DNA of 64,000 bases from Corydoras sp. C115 (GCA_019802505.1 JAFMOC010000389.1:260001-324000); one strand, 5' to 3'. Positions 49,932 to 64,000 are shown, counted from the stretch's first letter. Notes: generated from the letters alone by a model not told the origin. Numbers and translations: made by a program.

Positions 49932-50506
49932 GATAAGAAATCAGTGATTTATAATGAATAATTATTATTTATACGTTATTTAAGTTAGGTTAAGATGAAG
50001 CACACTGTTTCAGTCTGAGCAAAGATAAAGGATCTTTAATAAAAATGTTGATAATCCATAGTTAGTGGTTGATTTGTTTACTCAAAATTAAAGTTAAACA
50101 TTATTTTAGTTATCTGCAAAAATCTGGACCAAAAATTGGGACAATGGAACCCAGATTAAAACTATTTATAATATATTTAAAATATTAATATTATTATAAC
50201 TTTAGTTTTTATCTTTTTTAAGCGTTGGTCTTTTTTTGATGTTGGTCATTTATTTTTTATTATTACATACTTAAACACATTCAACACATATAGTTAAAAT
50301 AATCAGAATAATAATTGAATGCAGTTTGTCCTGTGGGTGTAGGTTCCTGCAGCCGTATCAGTGGGATCTGCAGACTCCGTGTCCTTCAGTGAGCGTTAGC
50401 GGTGGAAACAGTGGCCTTGTCTAGAGTTACACTGAAGGTTGGAATAATCCTGAAGTCTGAAACGTCTCCCCGCATTGCTCTCTGTTTTAATCCAAAGCAA
50501 ACACCG

Positions 50507-50632
50507 TGCCAGCCCCCTCACCGGACCCCGCCCGCCCGGCTGGCTCCGTCTCAGAGCTGCGTTTCCTCCTCGGAGCCCGAGACTCCGGCGGCCGGTCTCC
50601 GGGGTGCGGGACGGGGCCGAGCGCTAATGCTA
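50507..50632. other. GC-rich island without an assigned gene
   Basis: A CpG-rich patch in otherwise AT-rich DNA, with two overlapping plus-strand open frames (50402-50704 and 50506-50760) that resemble no family I know. It may be a promoter, an exon of an unrecognised gene or an enhancer. Confidence 0.4.
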
Positions 50633-51176
50633 AGCAAACAGATGCCATCTCTCATTGTCATCGCCGCCCTGAGTCCACAGAGTGTGAGTTTCAAAGCAAG
50701 TTAGGGAACGCTGATGGCATGGCTGTCCTCGCCGTTCTGTATGAGGTCAGTTACTCGTGAGTGCATTTAGAAGCCACGTTCAGAGATACTGCATCTGTTA
50801 AAGTCTGTCTGTTAAAGGTTAAAGTCACCGAAATCAGTCCAATAAGACCCCGCATGGATTCTCTTATCATTCACAAGATTTCATTTAGAAATGAGTTCAA
50901 ACTTTATTTAAACAGAAAAATGATCATTCAACTTTTCAATCGAATTTGTTCAAACTTGGCACGTTGGCACGGCGGGTATCGCCATCGTCTCACTGAGATC
51001 ACTGAGATGACTGCACAGATCCCAGGGTGTTCACATCACTGTGAGTTTGAAAGTTTGCTGGAGGACCCAGGGTGTTCCCCATCCTCTCCCCCAAAACACA
51101 TCATGATTTTATATATTTTATATATACACAATATATATAAATTAATTATAATATAGATCTCTGTTTTTTTTATTAT

Positions 51177-51508
51177 CCATCCATCCATTATCTTCCGCTT
51201 TATCCTATATTAGGGGGGGGGGGTTCCCCATACCCATCCAGGGGAGAGCGTCTCGGCAGATACACCCAGGACAGGGGGGCAATCTGTCACTGGGAACACA
51301 CACACTCTATATGGGGCAATTTGGAGAACTCAATTGACTTGATCCATGTTTTTGGACTGTGGGAGGAAACCGGAGAACCCGGAGGAAACCTACGCAGACA
51401 TGGGGAGAACATGGTTCTTCATTAAACTCCACCCAGATGGGGATTTAAACCGGGAATCCCAAGAGCTGAGAGGAGAACATGTTAAACTACTAGGCCACCG
51501 TGCCGCCC
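51177..51508 (-). mobile_element. tRNA-derived SINE (copy 4)
   Basis: Minus orientation with TCCA tail and complete tRNA-like head. Flanks GTTTTTTTTATTAT (51163-51176) and GTTTTTTATTAT (51509-51520) look like a target duplication. An internal piece differs by small deletions and an insertion near 51415. Confidence 0.88.
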
Positions 51509-51656
51509 GTTTTTTATTATTATTATTATTATTGTTATTGTTATTGTATATGTCTACATTAAGCAGTGATTCACAATAAGGCTGCAGACTGAATCTTTCA
51601 CCACTTTGTGAATCTGAGGCCCGTTTCTTTTCTCTCCTGCTGTTTAATGAGGTTTA

Positions 51657-51660
<4 letters not shown>

Positions 51661-51694
<34 letters not shown>
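51661..51694 (+). repeat. (CT)n microsatellite
   Basis: Uninterrupted CT run in intergenic DNA; a 19-base G run follows at about 52062-52080 and CA repeats at about 52219-52268. Confidence 0.85.
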
Positions 51695-51695
<1 letters not shown>

Positions 51696-52219
51696 AATGA
51701 GACGAGGCCACGTTGTCCATGTTTTAAAGCAGACAGAGCAGATTAAATTGTCAGTGGTGTGTATCGACCCCCTGGTTAACGTCAGCATTAATCAATACCC
51801 CATTGGTTTCTGTTGGATGTGATGGGATGAGCTGTAAAAGCAGCGTGTTGTTTTCTTTCTGCTGCTTTAATCCTCAGAGATAACACGGCCTTAGTGTTCA
51901 GACGTTCCCCGTTTCAGCCGCGCTCGTATCGGGATACACTTTGTTTCATGCTAATTGGATTTATGGTCTTTTATCACTAAGTGAATCAGGGATATTAAAA
52001 ACTGGCACATTGTGGCAGAGCGGTGTCTTTTACAGACATTAAAGATGAAAGGCCTGACTGTGGGGGGGGGGGGGGGGGGGTTCTGATCTTATCCTGGGTT
52101 CTGACTCTTTCTTTTCATGCTGTGCTCTGGTTCTAAAGCGTGACAACCAAACTGAGCTAAGACCAAGTTTTTATTTCATTAATTCACTCTGAGGCTCCGG
52201 CCCCAGACACAGCCCTAAT

Positions 52220-52250
<31 letters not shown>

Positions 52251-52549
52251 ACACACACACACACACACTCACACACTCTGAGTTAAACCTGTAGACTTAA
52301 GTTATGTTTAATTTATGTTTAAAAGCTGTGATGAACATGAAAACATGAAACACATCATGACTGAATGATTCTACATCTAACACAATGGTTCAAAATGATT
52401 CATCTCATTCCTGACCAAGTGACTCACTGATTCATATTGATATGAATATTAACCAGAGAATCTTTAAATAACATCAATAATAAACTGATTTAAATGCCTG
52501 CTGACTGGGATTATCAATTAATAATTAAGACTTAATAAATTAAGCTTCA

Positions 52550-52905
52550 GCGGCACGGTGGCTTAGTGGTTAGCATGTTCTCCTCTCAGTGCTAGGGATT
52601 CCCGGTTCGAATCCCCATCTGGGTGGAGTTTCCATGTCCTCCCCGTGTCTGCGTGGGTTTCCTCCGGGTTCTCCGGTTTCCTCCCACAGTCCAAAAACAT
52701 GGATCAAGTCAATTGAGTTCTCCAAATTGCCCCATATAGAGTGTGTATGTGTGAGTGAGTGTGTGTCACAGTGATAGATTGGCGCCCTGTCCTGGGTGTA
52801 TCTGCCCAGCGCCTGAAACGTTCTCCCCTGGATGGGCATGGGGAACCCCACCGCGACCCTAACATAGGATAAAGCGGAAGATAATGGATGGATGAATGAA
52901 TGAAC
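52550..52905 (+). mobile_element. tRNA-derived SINE, best plus-strand copy (copy 5)
   Basis: Starts GCGGCACGGTGGCTTAGTGG. The pol III box A TGGCTTAGTGG is at 52559-52569 and box B GGTTCGAATCC at 52604-52614, and the element ends in a GGATGGATGAATGAATGAA tail. Target duplication TTAAGCTTCA (52540-52549) / TTAAGTTTCA (52906-52915), one mismatch. Confidence 0.93.
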
Positions 52906-52919
52906 TTAAGTTTCACTGA

Positions 52920-53752
52920 CCGGACTGTAGTAGTAATTACTATTAATTAATAATTCATAGTAATTAATGATTTATTTAATAATGAATAATTAAAACCAGT
53001 GGGCTGAAGTTAGTTGCACTACAAAGTCATTTAGATTGTGATTTGGGACATGTCCTCTAGAGTCTGTGCACTCTGAAGGCAGTGAATGGAGGTTGAATGT
53101 AAACAGAAGGCTTGAGCGCAGGATGAATGGAGTTTTAAGAGGCGCAGCGGCCGAGCTTCACTGTCAGCTCGCTTCAGGAACGATGAGTCTGCTGAAGGCA
53201 ATAAATGAAATCTGAGGTCTCACTAATCTTCATAATGGTGACAGAGAGGATCATGGGATTGTCCTTCAGCTTCATCCATCCAGAGAGAGAGTGAGAGAGA
53301 GAGAGGATCTCACGTGTTCCTCTGAACAGAGATGTTTCGGAGCCAGGTTCTCCTCTGCAGCTGCTCGGCTCTGATGAATTCCTTTTGATTTCAGTCTGAC
53401 GGTTCCGGTTCCTCCTCTCAGAACCTCCGCTCATGGAAACTGTGAATGTTGTGCAGCGTTGGCTGAAGTCTTCTGTTTACAACTGACGATGAGGTGAAAA
53501 ATTTCTGATGCTTATATCGCATTACCAGAGTTATTTATATCACACGAAATGTCCCACATGAACATCCAGAAAAACACACATTCACACACATCACAATCCC
53601 ACAGCCCCATGCAGAAGCTGCCATCGTCCTGCCTTTGATTCTCTGCTTTTGATTTTATTCATCACACCCTAACCTCATTCCATCACATCTCAACGAATCG
53701 TTCCTACAGGGGGCGCTCTAACACACACACAACTGTATAAAGACCTAAACAG

Positions 53753-53788
<36 letters not shown>

Positions 53789-53896
53789 ACTCTGATACTG
53801 TTTCCTACATAAATCAGTAGAGTGTGACTAAACACTAGTAATATGATCAGCTACACACACACACACACACACACAGACGTGTACACAAAAGTACCC

Positions 53897-53931
<35 letters not shown>

Positions 53932-56457
53932 CACACAAACACATAAGCAGATTAGGTTGTAAGCAGAAATAACTTTGTAAGTGGGAGTGTGTAGTACACT
54001 AGGTAGGGAGCAGTGCACACTCCTGTTCCGCTGTTTAAAGCCATTTCTCTAACAACTCCAAACAAAGAGAGTAATTTTACGGGTCATGCGTTAGTAATAA
54101 ATAAAGTGGAGTTAAAGGTGAAGTGAGGACCCTTTATGGGAGAATTTCAGTGACCTGTGTCCCGGCTGTGAGTCTACACTGATCACTATCACCCTCCTGA
54201 GGGAACCAAGGCTCAGAAGTGACCCTACAGGGGCGGGAGGGCATTACAGGGTCTGTCGAAGGGTGCAGGGGTGGCAAACAAAGAAATGTCAAGACTTCTT
54301 TGACCAACATCTTCAAAAGTATCAGGATCTCACAGTCTGATTCCTACAGACCATACAGACTGACACAGACGTTACAGACGTGAAGACATGTCCACATTTA
54401 TAAACAATTCTGTAATGAACAATACACTTTACAATACTGTCTGTGTGTTTGTGATTTATCTTTATAAATATATCAGGTCTTCATGTCGTTGGTTCCATGT
54501 GCTTCCTCATCTTAAAGAGGGTTTCTCTCCAGACTGTCGGCTCAGGGATGGAGAACTTTGTCTTGTTTTCAGGACCTCTGTTGTGTGGCGTTCTTCTTGA
54601 ACTTGACTTTATCTTTAAAATCTTTGTGATGAACTAGAACTGAGATTGTAAGCCAGGTCGTCTCATCTAACGTTCATGTCTGAACTCACCGATGCTCTTC
54701 AGAGTGGAAGGCTGACCATCCCACTGACACTCTCCAAAATATTATAGAAATTTTCTATAAAAGTGGGAGCTGTTATATCTGTAGTTCTGTAGGTGTCGTG
54801 TGTTTAACGTGGAGGCGTCTCAATAGAGCTGTCTGCATATCTGCATGAAGGGCGTGATGCTGGTAGATGTTTAAGTTGATCTCTTTGGCTCTGAGCTCTG
54901 TGTAAACAAACAGAGGTCGTTCTGATGTCACACAGGAGACCTGCTTCCACCCAAACCCCCGTTCCTCTCTGGCCTCGGCTATCGAATGACCTGCTCTGGT
55001 CCTGCAAGGTCAAATCCATATCAACATTTCACCACACGGTAATAAAGTTGTGAAATATGGACGACCCACAGCGCTATAGAGTGTCAGGTTGGTGTCTCAC
55101 ACTGACGATTCACTCAGATGCTTCATATACCTGAGACGCTACGATAATAAAAACAGTGCCAGGTGCTCACGAGTCAACAAACAGCATTAAATCCCATTAA
55201 CTCATCCTGATGCTTCACTTTCAGTGTCAGTTACAGGATAGAGTTAACACACGTCAGCGTTCCACTGGCTTCAATCAAACCGTTAATTCGTTTATTTGTA
55301 AAAAAAAATTCTGTAATTATATTTGTGAAAAACAAGGTCTTTCCATGTCCTTGTGATTCCTTGTGATTTCTAAACTGGTTGGTTTGTGGTTCTTGTTGGA
55401 GCAAATCAATATGTAAGGTCATGGTTGTAAAAATGTTCCTTAAAGGAGCTTATATTGAGTTATTTAGAGTAACTCCATCTCGGCACGTTCCTCAGAAAAC
55501 AGAGCAATAAACTATTTCAAAGTCATGAAGGGTACAAATCGATAGCAGGATGTTATTAGCGTGGGAACTGAATGGGAATGCTGACTGAGAGCGATGTGTT
55601 GAAGTAAATATGAGCAGTGAGTAGATGCAGATGAACAGAGGATTAGGATTTCAGAGCAGAACCTGCCGGTCTGCTTCTGATATCACATTTCATTTAGTGC
55701 TGATCTCTCACTTGATTCATTCTCTGTATCCAATGGAGGTGAGCTTCACCATTTCTCTCAGCAGATTAACTCACCGTGATTTATAGAGATTTCACTCCAA
55801 AAAGAAAAGATGTGCAGGGCCAGGGCTGAATACCAGAGGGGCATAAATCCAGCCCCAGGAACATGATGCAACTTTTAAAAAGTGATATTCAGTGCCATAT
55901 TGCAGCCACGTATTTCAGGAATGTAGGTTATATTACAGATCGATGATCAATGACTAAATCAAACCTCTGTCTGGAGTTTGTCTGGAATTCCACTCAAAGT
56001 CATATTTAAATATCATCTGTATGATCAATAAACCAAAATAAAAAACAATTCTGTAAAATTCATTGCTGTACATAAATATTTAAGATGATTAAGAAATAGA
56101 ATCAAAATAACCCCCTTTATACACTTCTTATAAATTACTGTTAAACTTCTGCATTACATCATTAAAATCATTATTTTATTAAAACTAAATGATAGATTTG
56201 TAATTAACTCTGGTTTTTTTTAAAGGAACAGAGAAAAAAGATTAAATGCCCCTTCAGTAGAAAATTTTTTAAATGTTTAAAGATGAATTAAAATCTTGAT
56301 TGTAGGTCATTTTGGGGATGATGGTAGTTCTGGGATTGGTGTGAAAGTGAAAGAAAAAAGAGAAATAAAAAAGAATCATTTTAATATAGAATCAGATTCA
56401 GTACATCATCTTTACCAGATAACGTACAGTAGACTTTTCGTGGATCATTAAAGCCAG

Positions 56458-56513
<56 letters not shown>

Positions 56514-57685
56514 TGTTACGGTGGTGATGCTTGACAGATGTGCTTCCTCTCTCTTTCTATCTCTCTATATCCCTTCCTCTTTCTTGTGCTTTGTTGAGCA
56601 GAGCAGAAGTCGGAAGCGTTTTCCCCGCTGTTAGGGGGACGCTCCTGCTCCATACATGACACGGTGCAGTTCCTGACCCAGTGGCACGCTCCATTTCCTG
56701 TTTCGGTGAAAAGTCAAAAGAAGGACAAAGACAGATCAGGCAGATGAATGAAGAACATCCGGATCTGGACAACTGCTGTGTTCTAAACCTATACATTAGC
56801 CCTACAGTAGCAGCTCCTGAGGAAGGTAAGGATGAGGTACAGTAAGGGGTGAGATTCCAGAAGGTTGGAGACCTGCAGTTTTGCCGAATGCATGACAAGG
56901 TGCTTGATTTTAGACACCTGTGTGAATAAAAAAGTGCTACATGTTACCAGGTACCGTTTTAGTTAAAAACAACCTAACCCTTTTGTCATTATTAAATGTA
57001 ATGAATGTTTTTTTAGTGACCATCTCAAGCTCATGTGTTTGATTCTTCTTTTTTGCACCTGTTGCATGATATGAACATTCTCTCATCTATCAGCTGGGTC
57101 ATTTACACACAGGCCACATCAGAATGCAAACCTGATGTTATGAAGCATCGTGACAACACTTTGGTTTGTTGTTGCTGTTTAGTTGTATACATCTCCCTGA
57201 TAAGCAGAAGTATTCAGTCCTGCAGTGCATGCATTACAGAGGCTATGTGCACAAATAAACCATTATACATGCACCACTATATCTTACTGGTTTTGAGATT
57301 GGGGATTGAGTCGGGTGTCCTATAGGTTCTGTAAATCAGAACAGTTCTGTCTTTGTGAGGGTCTGTGTGAAGAATTGCAGCACTTCCTCTTACACTTCGA
57401 GATCTCCGAGCTCCATGACCCTCAGAGAAATGCATTTACTGTAACTAACAGGCGTCCTGTTTCCATTATCATGCTCCTATCCGTGTGTGTGTGTGTGTGT
57501 GGGTGTGTGTGTGGGTGTGTCTGAGTGAGTGTGATTCTTGTGTCTTTGTCTCTTTTTGGACAGGGTTTCTCTCTCTCTTCTTGGTCTGTCACAAGATATT
57601 GTGATCTTCATCACATTTATATCTTTATACTCACTATAAACAAACTTAACGCGCACAAATGTGGACTTCACAAATCCCAACAGCT
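52920..57685. other. Intergenic region, no gene recognised
   Basis: Contains TG/CA repeats (about 53755-53787, 53853-53873, 53900-53929, 56459-56512), a repeat relic near 54309-54760 sharing a passage with the one in myf6 intron 2, and short frames without family features. The stretch 56580-56900 is slightly GC-richer, but I cannot assign it. Confidence 0.5.
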
Positions 57686-57893
57686 GTGAAACAGTCCAAA
57701 ACCATGGATCAAGACAACTGAATTCTCCATATTGCCCCATATAGAGTGTGTGTGTGAGAGTGAGTGTGTGTTCAGTGATAGATTGCCCCCCTGTCCTGGG
57801 TGTATCTGCCCAGCGCCCGGAACGTTCTCCCCTGGATGGGCATGGGGAATCCACCCCTCCCCCGCAACCCTAGATATGGATAAAGCGGATTTA
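57686..57893 (+). mobile_element. tRNA-derived SINE, 5'-truncated (copy 6)
   Basis: Starts at CAGTCCAAAACCATGGATCA and runs to GGATAAAGCGGA; the tRNA-like head is missing. 5' truncation fits incomplete reverse transcription. Confidence 0.8.
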
Positions 57894-57960
57894 CTTTAAT
57901 ATCATTATTTCTTCAAACGAGTCGGTTCAAAACATGATTCACCGCCGAATTACTCATAGG

Positions 57961-59040
57961 TTAATGAATGTTAGTGAATGTTAATGAATGTTAATGAATA
58001 TTAGTGACTGTTAATGAATGGTAGTGAATGTTAGTGAATGTTAATGAATGTTAATGAATATTAGTGACTGTTAATGAATGGTAGTGAATGTTAGTGAATG
58101 TTAATGAATGTTAATGAATGTTAGTGAATGTTAGTGAATGTTAATGAATGTTAATGAATATTAGTGACTGTTAATGAATGGTAGTGAATGTTAGTGAATG
58201 TTAGTGAATGTTAATGAATTTTAGTGAATGTTAATGAATATTAGTGACTGTTAATGAATGTTAATGAATGTTAGTGAATGTTAATGAATGTCAGTGAATG
58301 TTAGTGAATGTTAATGAATGTTAGTGAATGTTAGTGAATGTTAGTGAATGTTAATGAATGTTAATGAATATTAGTGACTGTTAATGAATGTTAGTGAATG
58401 TTAGTGAATGTTAATGAATATTAGTGAATGTTAATGAATATTAGTGAATGTTAATGAATGTTAGTGAATGTTAGTGAATGTTAATGAATATTAGTGAATG
58501 TTAGTGAATATTAGTGAATGTTAGTGAATGTTAATGAATGTTAGTGAATGTTAATGAATGTTAATGAATGTTAGTGAATGTTGGTGAATGTTGGTGAATG
58601 TTAATGAATATTAGTGAATGTTAATGAATGTTAGTGAATATTAGTGAATGTTAGTGAATGTTAATGAATGTTAGTGAATGTTAGTGAATATTAGTGAATG
58701 TTAATGAATGTTAGTGAATGTTGGTGAATGTTGGTGAATGTTAATGAATATTAGTTAATGTTAATGAATGTTAGTGAATATTAGTGAATGTTAATGAATG
58801 TTAGTGAATATCAGTGAATGTTAGTGAATGTTAGTGAATATTAGTGAATGTTAGTGAATATCAGTGAATGTTAGTGAATGTTAGTGAATGTTAGTGAATA
58901 TTAGTGAATGTTAATGAATATTAGTGAATGTTAGTGAATATTAGTGAATGTTAATGAATATTAGTGAATGTTAATGAATATTAGTGAATGTTAGTGAATA
59001 TTAGTGAATGTTAATGAATATTAGTGAATGTTAATGAAGG
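57961..59040 (+). repeat. 10-bp minisatellite, 108 units (TTARTGAATG)
   Basis: Every 10-base block from 57961 to 59040 is one unit (TTAATGAATG, TTAGTGAATG, TTAGTGAATA and rarer forms) with no insertion or deletion breaking the register; only substitutions occur. The left part shows a 60-bp higher-order pattern marked by TTAGTGACTG and GTAGTGAATG. It ends about 150 bp before the rps16 transcription start. Confidence 0.97.
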
Positions 59041-59207
59041 GAGAAGCTGAACCCTCTGTTGGTTGTTGTAACGTAATCCCGGTTCGTGTGGAGGTCTGCC
59101 GGCAGGGGGCAGTGACGTGCCTCCTCTGTATTGGAACGTGGCGGCCGAGCCGGCCCGTGCGTTAGCGCGTGTGAAACCCCGTGTCGGTCTCTTCTTCCGG
59201 CGCTGAG
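59041..59207 (+). promoter_or_regulatory. rps16 promoter and 5'UTR exon with TOP-type start
   Basis: GC-rich, TATA-less. CTCTTCTTCC at 59189-59198 fits the 5' terminal oligopyrimidine start of ribosomal-protein mRNAs, which places them under mTOR-dependent translation control. The exon ends in GCTGAG at 59207, followed by donor GTGAGT; the acceptor CAG at 59302-59304 leads to AACC and the start codon. GGCGGCCGAG and TGACGTG motifs lie upstream. Confidence 0.7.
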
Positions 59208-59308
59208 GTGAGTGCGCGGTGTGTGAGATTAGCTCCGCGTTTCGGCTCCATCATTCCGGCTTTAAGCGCTCGGCCCGCCTCACTGCCGCTCTGCTCTGTT
59301 TCAGAACC

Positions 59309-61651
<2,343 letters not shown>

Positions 61652-61669
61652 TCTGTTCGTGGTTCTAAC

Positions 61670-61675
61670 AATAAA
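61670..61675 (+). terminator. rps16 poly(A) signal
   Basis: AATAAA 18 bp after the rps16 stop codon, consistent with the very short 3'UTRs of ribosomal-protein mRNAs. Confidence 0.8.
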
Positions 61676-62105
61676 TACGACAAAGTCCAGAACGGCGTCC
61701 CTCTGCTCGCTTCATTCCTGCAGCTTCAGTTCGAATGGTCAGCGCCGTGGCACGGTCAGGTTCAGTGATGCTGACCTATAGAACCGAGGGTTGAGGGTTC
61801 GCGTCTCGCTTAACCTGAACAACTTGATGTTGGTCTGATGCTCTCTGCTCATCCCTCTGGGTTCAGATCATTAAATAATAATAATTAAGTTCTGATCCCT
61901 GAACATCCACCCCTATGGTCAGGACTTTATTTATGGCTTCTGAACTTAAATTGATGCCTTTAAAGGGTTTAAGTGGGTGGTGCAGGAGGATGAGCTCCAT
62001 CATTTAGAACCTGCAGACTGGCATCTGAAGGACGTTCAGTTTCACTGCTGAACTAACAGCTCAAACTTTTATTGGTTGGATTTTAAAAGATTTGGACTTC
62101 ATTTT
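61676..62105. other. rps16 downstream flank
   Basis: No gene recognised. A tRNA-like phrase (CACGGTCAGGTTCAGTGATG, then GAGGGTTCGCGTCTC) around 61752-61806 may be another degenerate SINE head. Confidence 0.4.
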
Positions 62106-62458
62106 GGCTTAGTGGTTGGCATGTTCTCCTCTCAGCACTAGGAATTCCTGGTTCGAATCCCCATCTGGGTGGAGTTTCCATGTTCTCCCCGTGTCCGCAT
62201 GGGTTTCCTCTGGGTTCTCTGGTTTCCTCCCACAGTCCAAAAACATGGATCAAGTCAATTGAATTCTCCAAATTGCCCCCTATGGAGTGTGTGAGTGAGT
62301 GTGTCCAGTGATAGATTGCCCCCCTGTCCTGGGTCTATCTGCCCAGCGCCCGAAACGTTCTCCCCTGGATGGGCATTGAGACCCCCCCCGCCCCCCCCCC
62401 CCCCCCACCGCCCCCCGGCGACCCTAATAGAGGATAAAGTGGGAGATAATGTATGAAT
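62106..62458 (+). mobile_element. tRNA-derived SINE (copy 8)
   Basis: Plus orientation, starting GGCTTAGTGGTTGGCATG. Target duplication GGACTTCATTT (62094-62104) / GGACTTAATTT (62459-62469). A C-rich expansion lies at about 62381-62417. Confidence 0.9.
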
Positions 62459-62630
62459 GGACTTAATTTCTGATTCTTCTTCTGAGTGTAAGCTGTAAAC
62501 CGCGGTGTGTCTCAGCTTTACAGTGAGGAACGTTACAAACGCGAAACAACAAATCGAGATGTTTAATAAAAGCGTTCACACAGAATTTAATGTTATTAAA
62601 AAATAAAAACGGGTTTGAAGGCGGTGATTA

Positions 62631-62726
62631 CTGCCCTCTGCTGGATACAGGGAGAATTTAAAAACACCCAAAATGAACGTTTCTGACTTAATTACATTGT
62701 GATTCCGTTTTGCCACCAGATGGCGC
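62631..62726. promoter_or_regulatory. Pair of divergent CTCF-like motifs
   Basis: Minus-strand CCAGCAGAGGGCAG (62631-62644) and plus-strand CCACCAGATGGCGC (62713-62726) both fit the CTCF core CCASYAGRKGGCRS completely. They lie between two SINEs, about 1 kb past rps16. Binding is inferred only. Confidence 0.5.
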
Positions 62727-62828
62727 TGTCGTAACGCTTTTATATGGTGCTCAAGCAACTGAATTGAATGATTACGATACTAAAATTAAAATCTGGAAAA
62801 TTAAGAGGTTTGTCCCTCATCTAAATAT

Positions 62829-63175
62829 AATTTTTCATCCATTATCTTCCACTTTATCCTCTATTAGGGTGGGGGGGGGTTCCCCATGCCCATCCAGGAG
62901 AGAACGTCTTGGGCGCTTGGCAGATAGACCCAGGACAGGGCGCCAATCCATCGCTGGGCACACACTCACTCACACATACACACACACACTCTATATGGGG
63001 CAATTTTGAGAATTCAATTGACTTGATCCATGTTTTTGGACACTGTGGGAGGAACCCGGAGGAAACCCACGTGGACATGGGGAGAACATGCGAACTCCAC
63101 CCAGATGGGGATTTGAACCAGGAATCCCTAGTGCTGAGAGGAGAACATGCTAACCACTAAGCCATCATGCCGCCC
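62829..63175 (-). mobile_element. tRNA-derived SINE (copy 9)
   Basis: Minus orientation, complete head (reverse complement of GGCGGCATGATGGCTTAGTG) and short CATCCATT tail. No convincing target duplication. Confidence 0.88.
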
Positions 63176-63475
63176 TAATAAATAACATTTACAAATAAAA
63201 TGAAGCACGTCACTCTGATCCCCACAGGAGCGGGTTTGTGTTTTGGGGAGAACCCGGTCGACTGACCTCAGATCACTGAGGGGTTAGAACCACAGACTGG
63301 GATGGACACGTGGGAACATGTTTGGTTTCACATGGGAGAGAGGAAGCCTGCGACGTGCGGGAGGCGGAGTCGAGGTTCTGCTGTGATCAGTGACGTCATG
63401 GAACGCTCTGAGCTTTATTAACCATTCTGTACATTCTATAGAAATGACGTTTGAACACTAACGAACTGGGATGAG

Positions 63476-64000
63476 GATGAGGATGATGATGAAGGTGTGT
63501 GATTGTTTTTGATGGCGATGAGGATGATGATGGTGATGATGATGAAGGTGTGTGATTATGTTTTTGATGGTGATGATGATGAAGGTGTTTGATTATGTTT
63601 TTGATGGCGATGAGGATGATGATGATGATGAAGGTGTGTGATTATGTTTTTGATGGTGATGATGATGAAGGTGTTTGATTATGTTTTTGATGGCGATGAG
63701 GATGATGATGATGATGAAGGTGTGTGATTATGTTTTTGATGGCGATGAGGATGATGGTGATGATGAAGGTGTGTGATTATGTTTTTGATGGTGATGATGA
63801 TGAAGGTGTTTGATTATGTTTTTGATGGCGATGATGATGATGATGAAGGTGTGATTATGTTTTTGATGGTGATGATGATGATGGTGATGGTGTGTGATTG
63901 TTTTTGATGGCGATGAGGATGATGGTGATGATGAAGGTGTTTGATTATGTTTTTGATGGTGATGATGATGAAGGTGTGTGATTATGTTTTTGATGGCGAT
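63476..64000 (+). repeat. Minisatellite of composite ~40-55 bp units, continuing past the window end
   Basis: Alternating blocks of GATGATGATGAAGGTGTGTG, ATTATGTTTTTGATGG and CGATGAGGATGATG. Units of variable length from internal GAT expansion. The array is open at the right border. Confidence 0.92.

Noticed and set aside
56557..57325. Open frames of 96-113 codons on both strands
   Set aside because: No domain, no splice-linked partner and codon content like non-coding DNA; left unassigned.
57961..59040. CRISPR-like regular spacing
   Set aside because: Ten-base units without spacers in a vertebrate genome; a minisatellite.
62083..63160. Open frames containing WGNLENSIDLIHVFGLWEE and similar, also at 21267-21585, 23235-23510, 52570-52916
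   Set aside because: They are translations of the SINE family, recurring at each copy; not host genes.

Overview
Eukaryotic DNA, almost certainly a teleost fish. It has spliced vertebrate genes with GT-AG introns, very dense CA/TG microsatellites, and a tRNA-derived SINE family and Tc1-like terminal repeats of the kind common in fish genomes. Several proteins (Myf5, Myf6, Lin7a, Acss3) resemble fish orthologues. I cannot name the species; an otophysan (catfish or characin type) is a guess from the repeats.

Layout. 216-11718 (+): last eleven coding exons of ppfia2 (liprin-alpha-2), with the gene's 5' part outside the window, followed by a probable 3'UTR to about 13.2 kb. 13411-14083: candidate solo LTR holding a minisatellite. 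14223-20943 (-): complete 16-exon acss3. 26523-34453 (+): complete five-exon lin7a. 39261-41838 (-): three-exon myf5. 45004-47588 (-): three-exon myf6. 59309-61651 (+): rps16 with five coding exons and a separate 5'UTR exon. The rest is introns, intergenic DNA, nine copies of one SINE, a small inverted-repeat transposon, several minisatellites and many simple repeats.

The block ppfia2-acss3-lin7a-myf5-myf6 matches the gene content of human 12q21 (PPFIA2, ACSS3, LIN7A, MYF5, MYF6), which supports the paralogue assignments; rps16 is the outsider. Liprin-alpha-2 and Lin7a both bind the presynaptic scaffold CASK. Myf6 and Myf5 are tandem muscle bHLH factors in the conserved order. Acss3 is a mitochondrial propionyl-/acetyl-CoA synthetase. 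Rps16 is a 40S ribosomal protein.

I found no operon, CRISPR array or new multi-gene system. The most unusual signals are these: microsatellites forming the 3' splice-site region of many ppfia2 and acss3 exons; an indel-free 108-unit, 10-bp minisatellite ending about 150 bp before rps16; CTCF-like motif clusters near lin7a and rps16; and possible micro-exons in ppfia2 and lin7a. All exon borders were deduced by eye from reading frame, splice dinucleotides and recalled protein-family similarity; no alignment or search was run.
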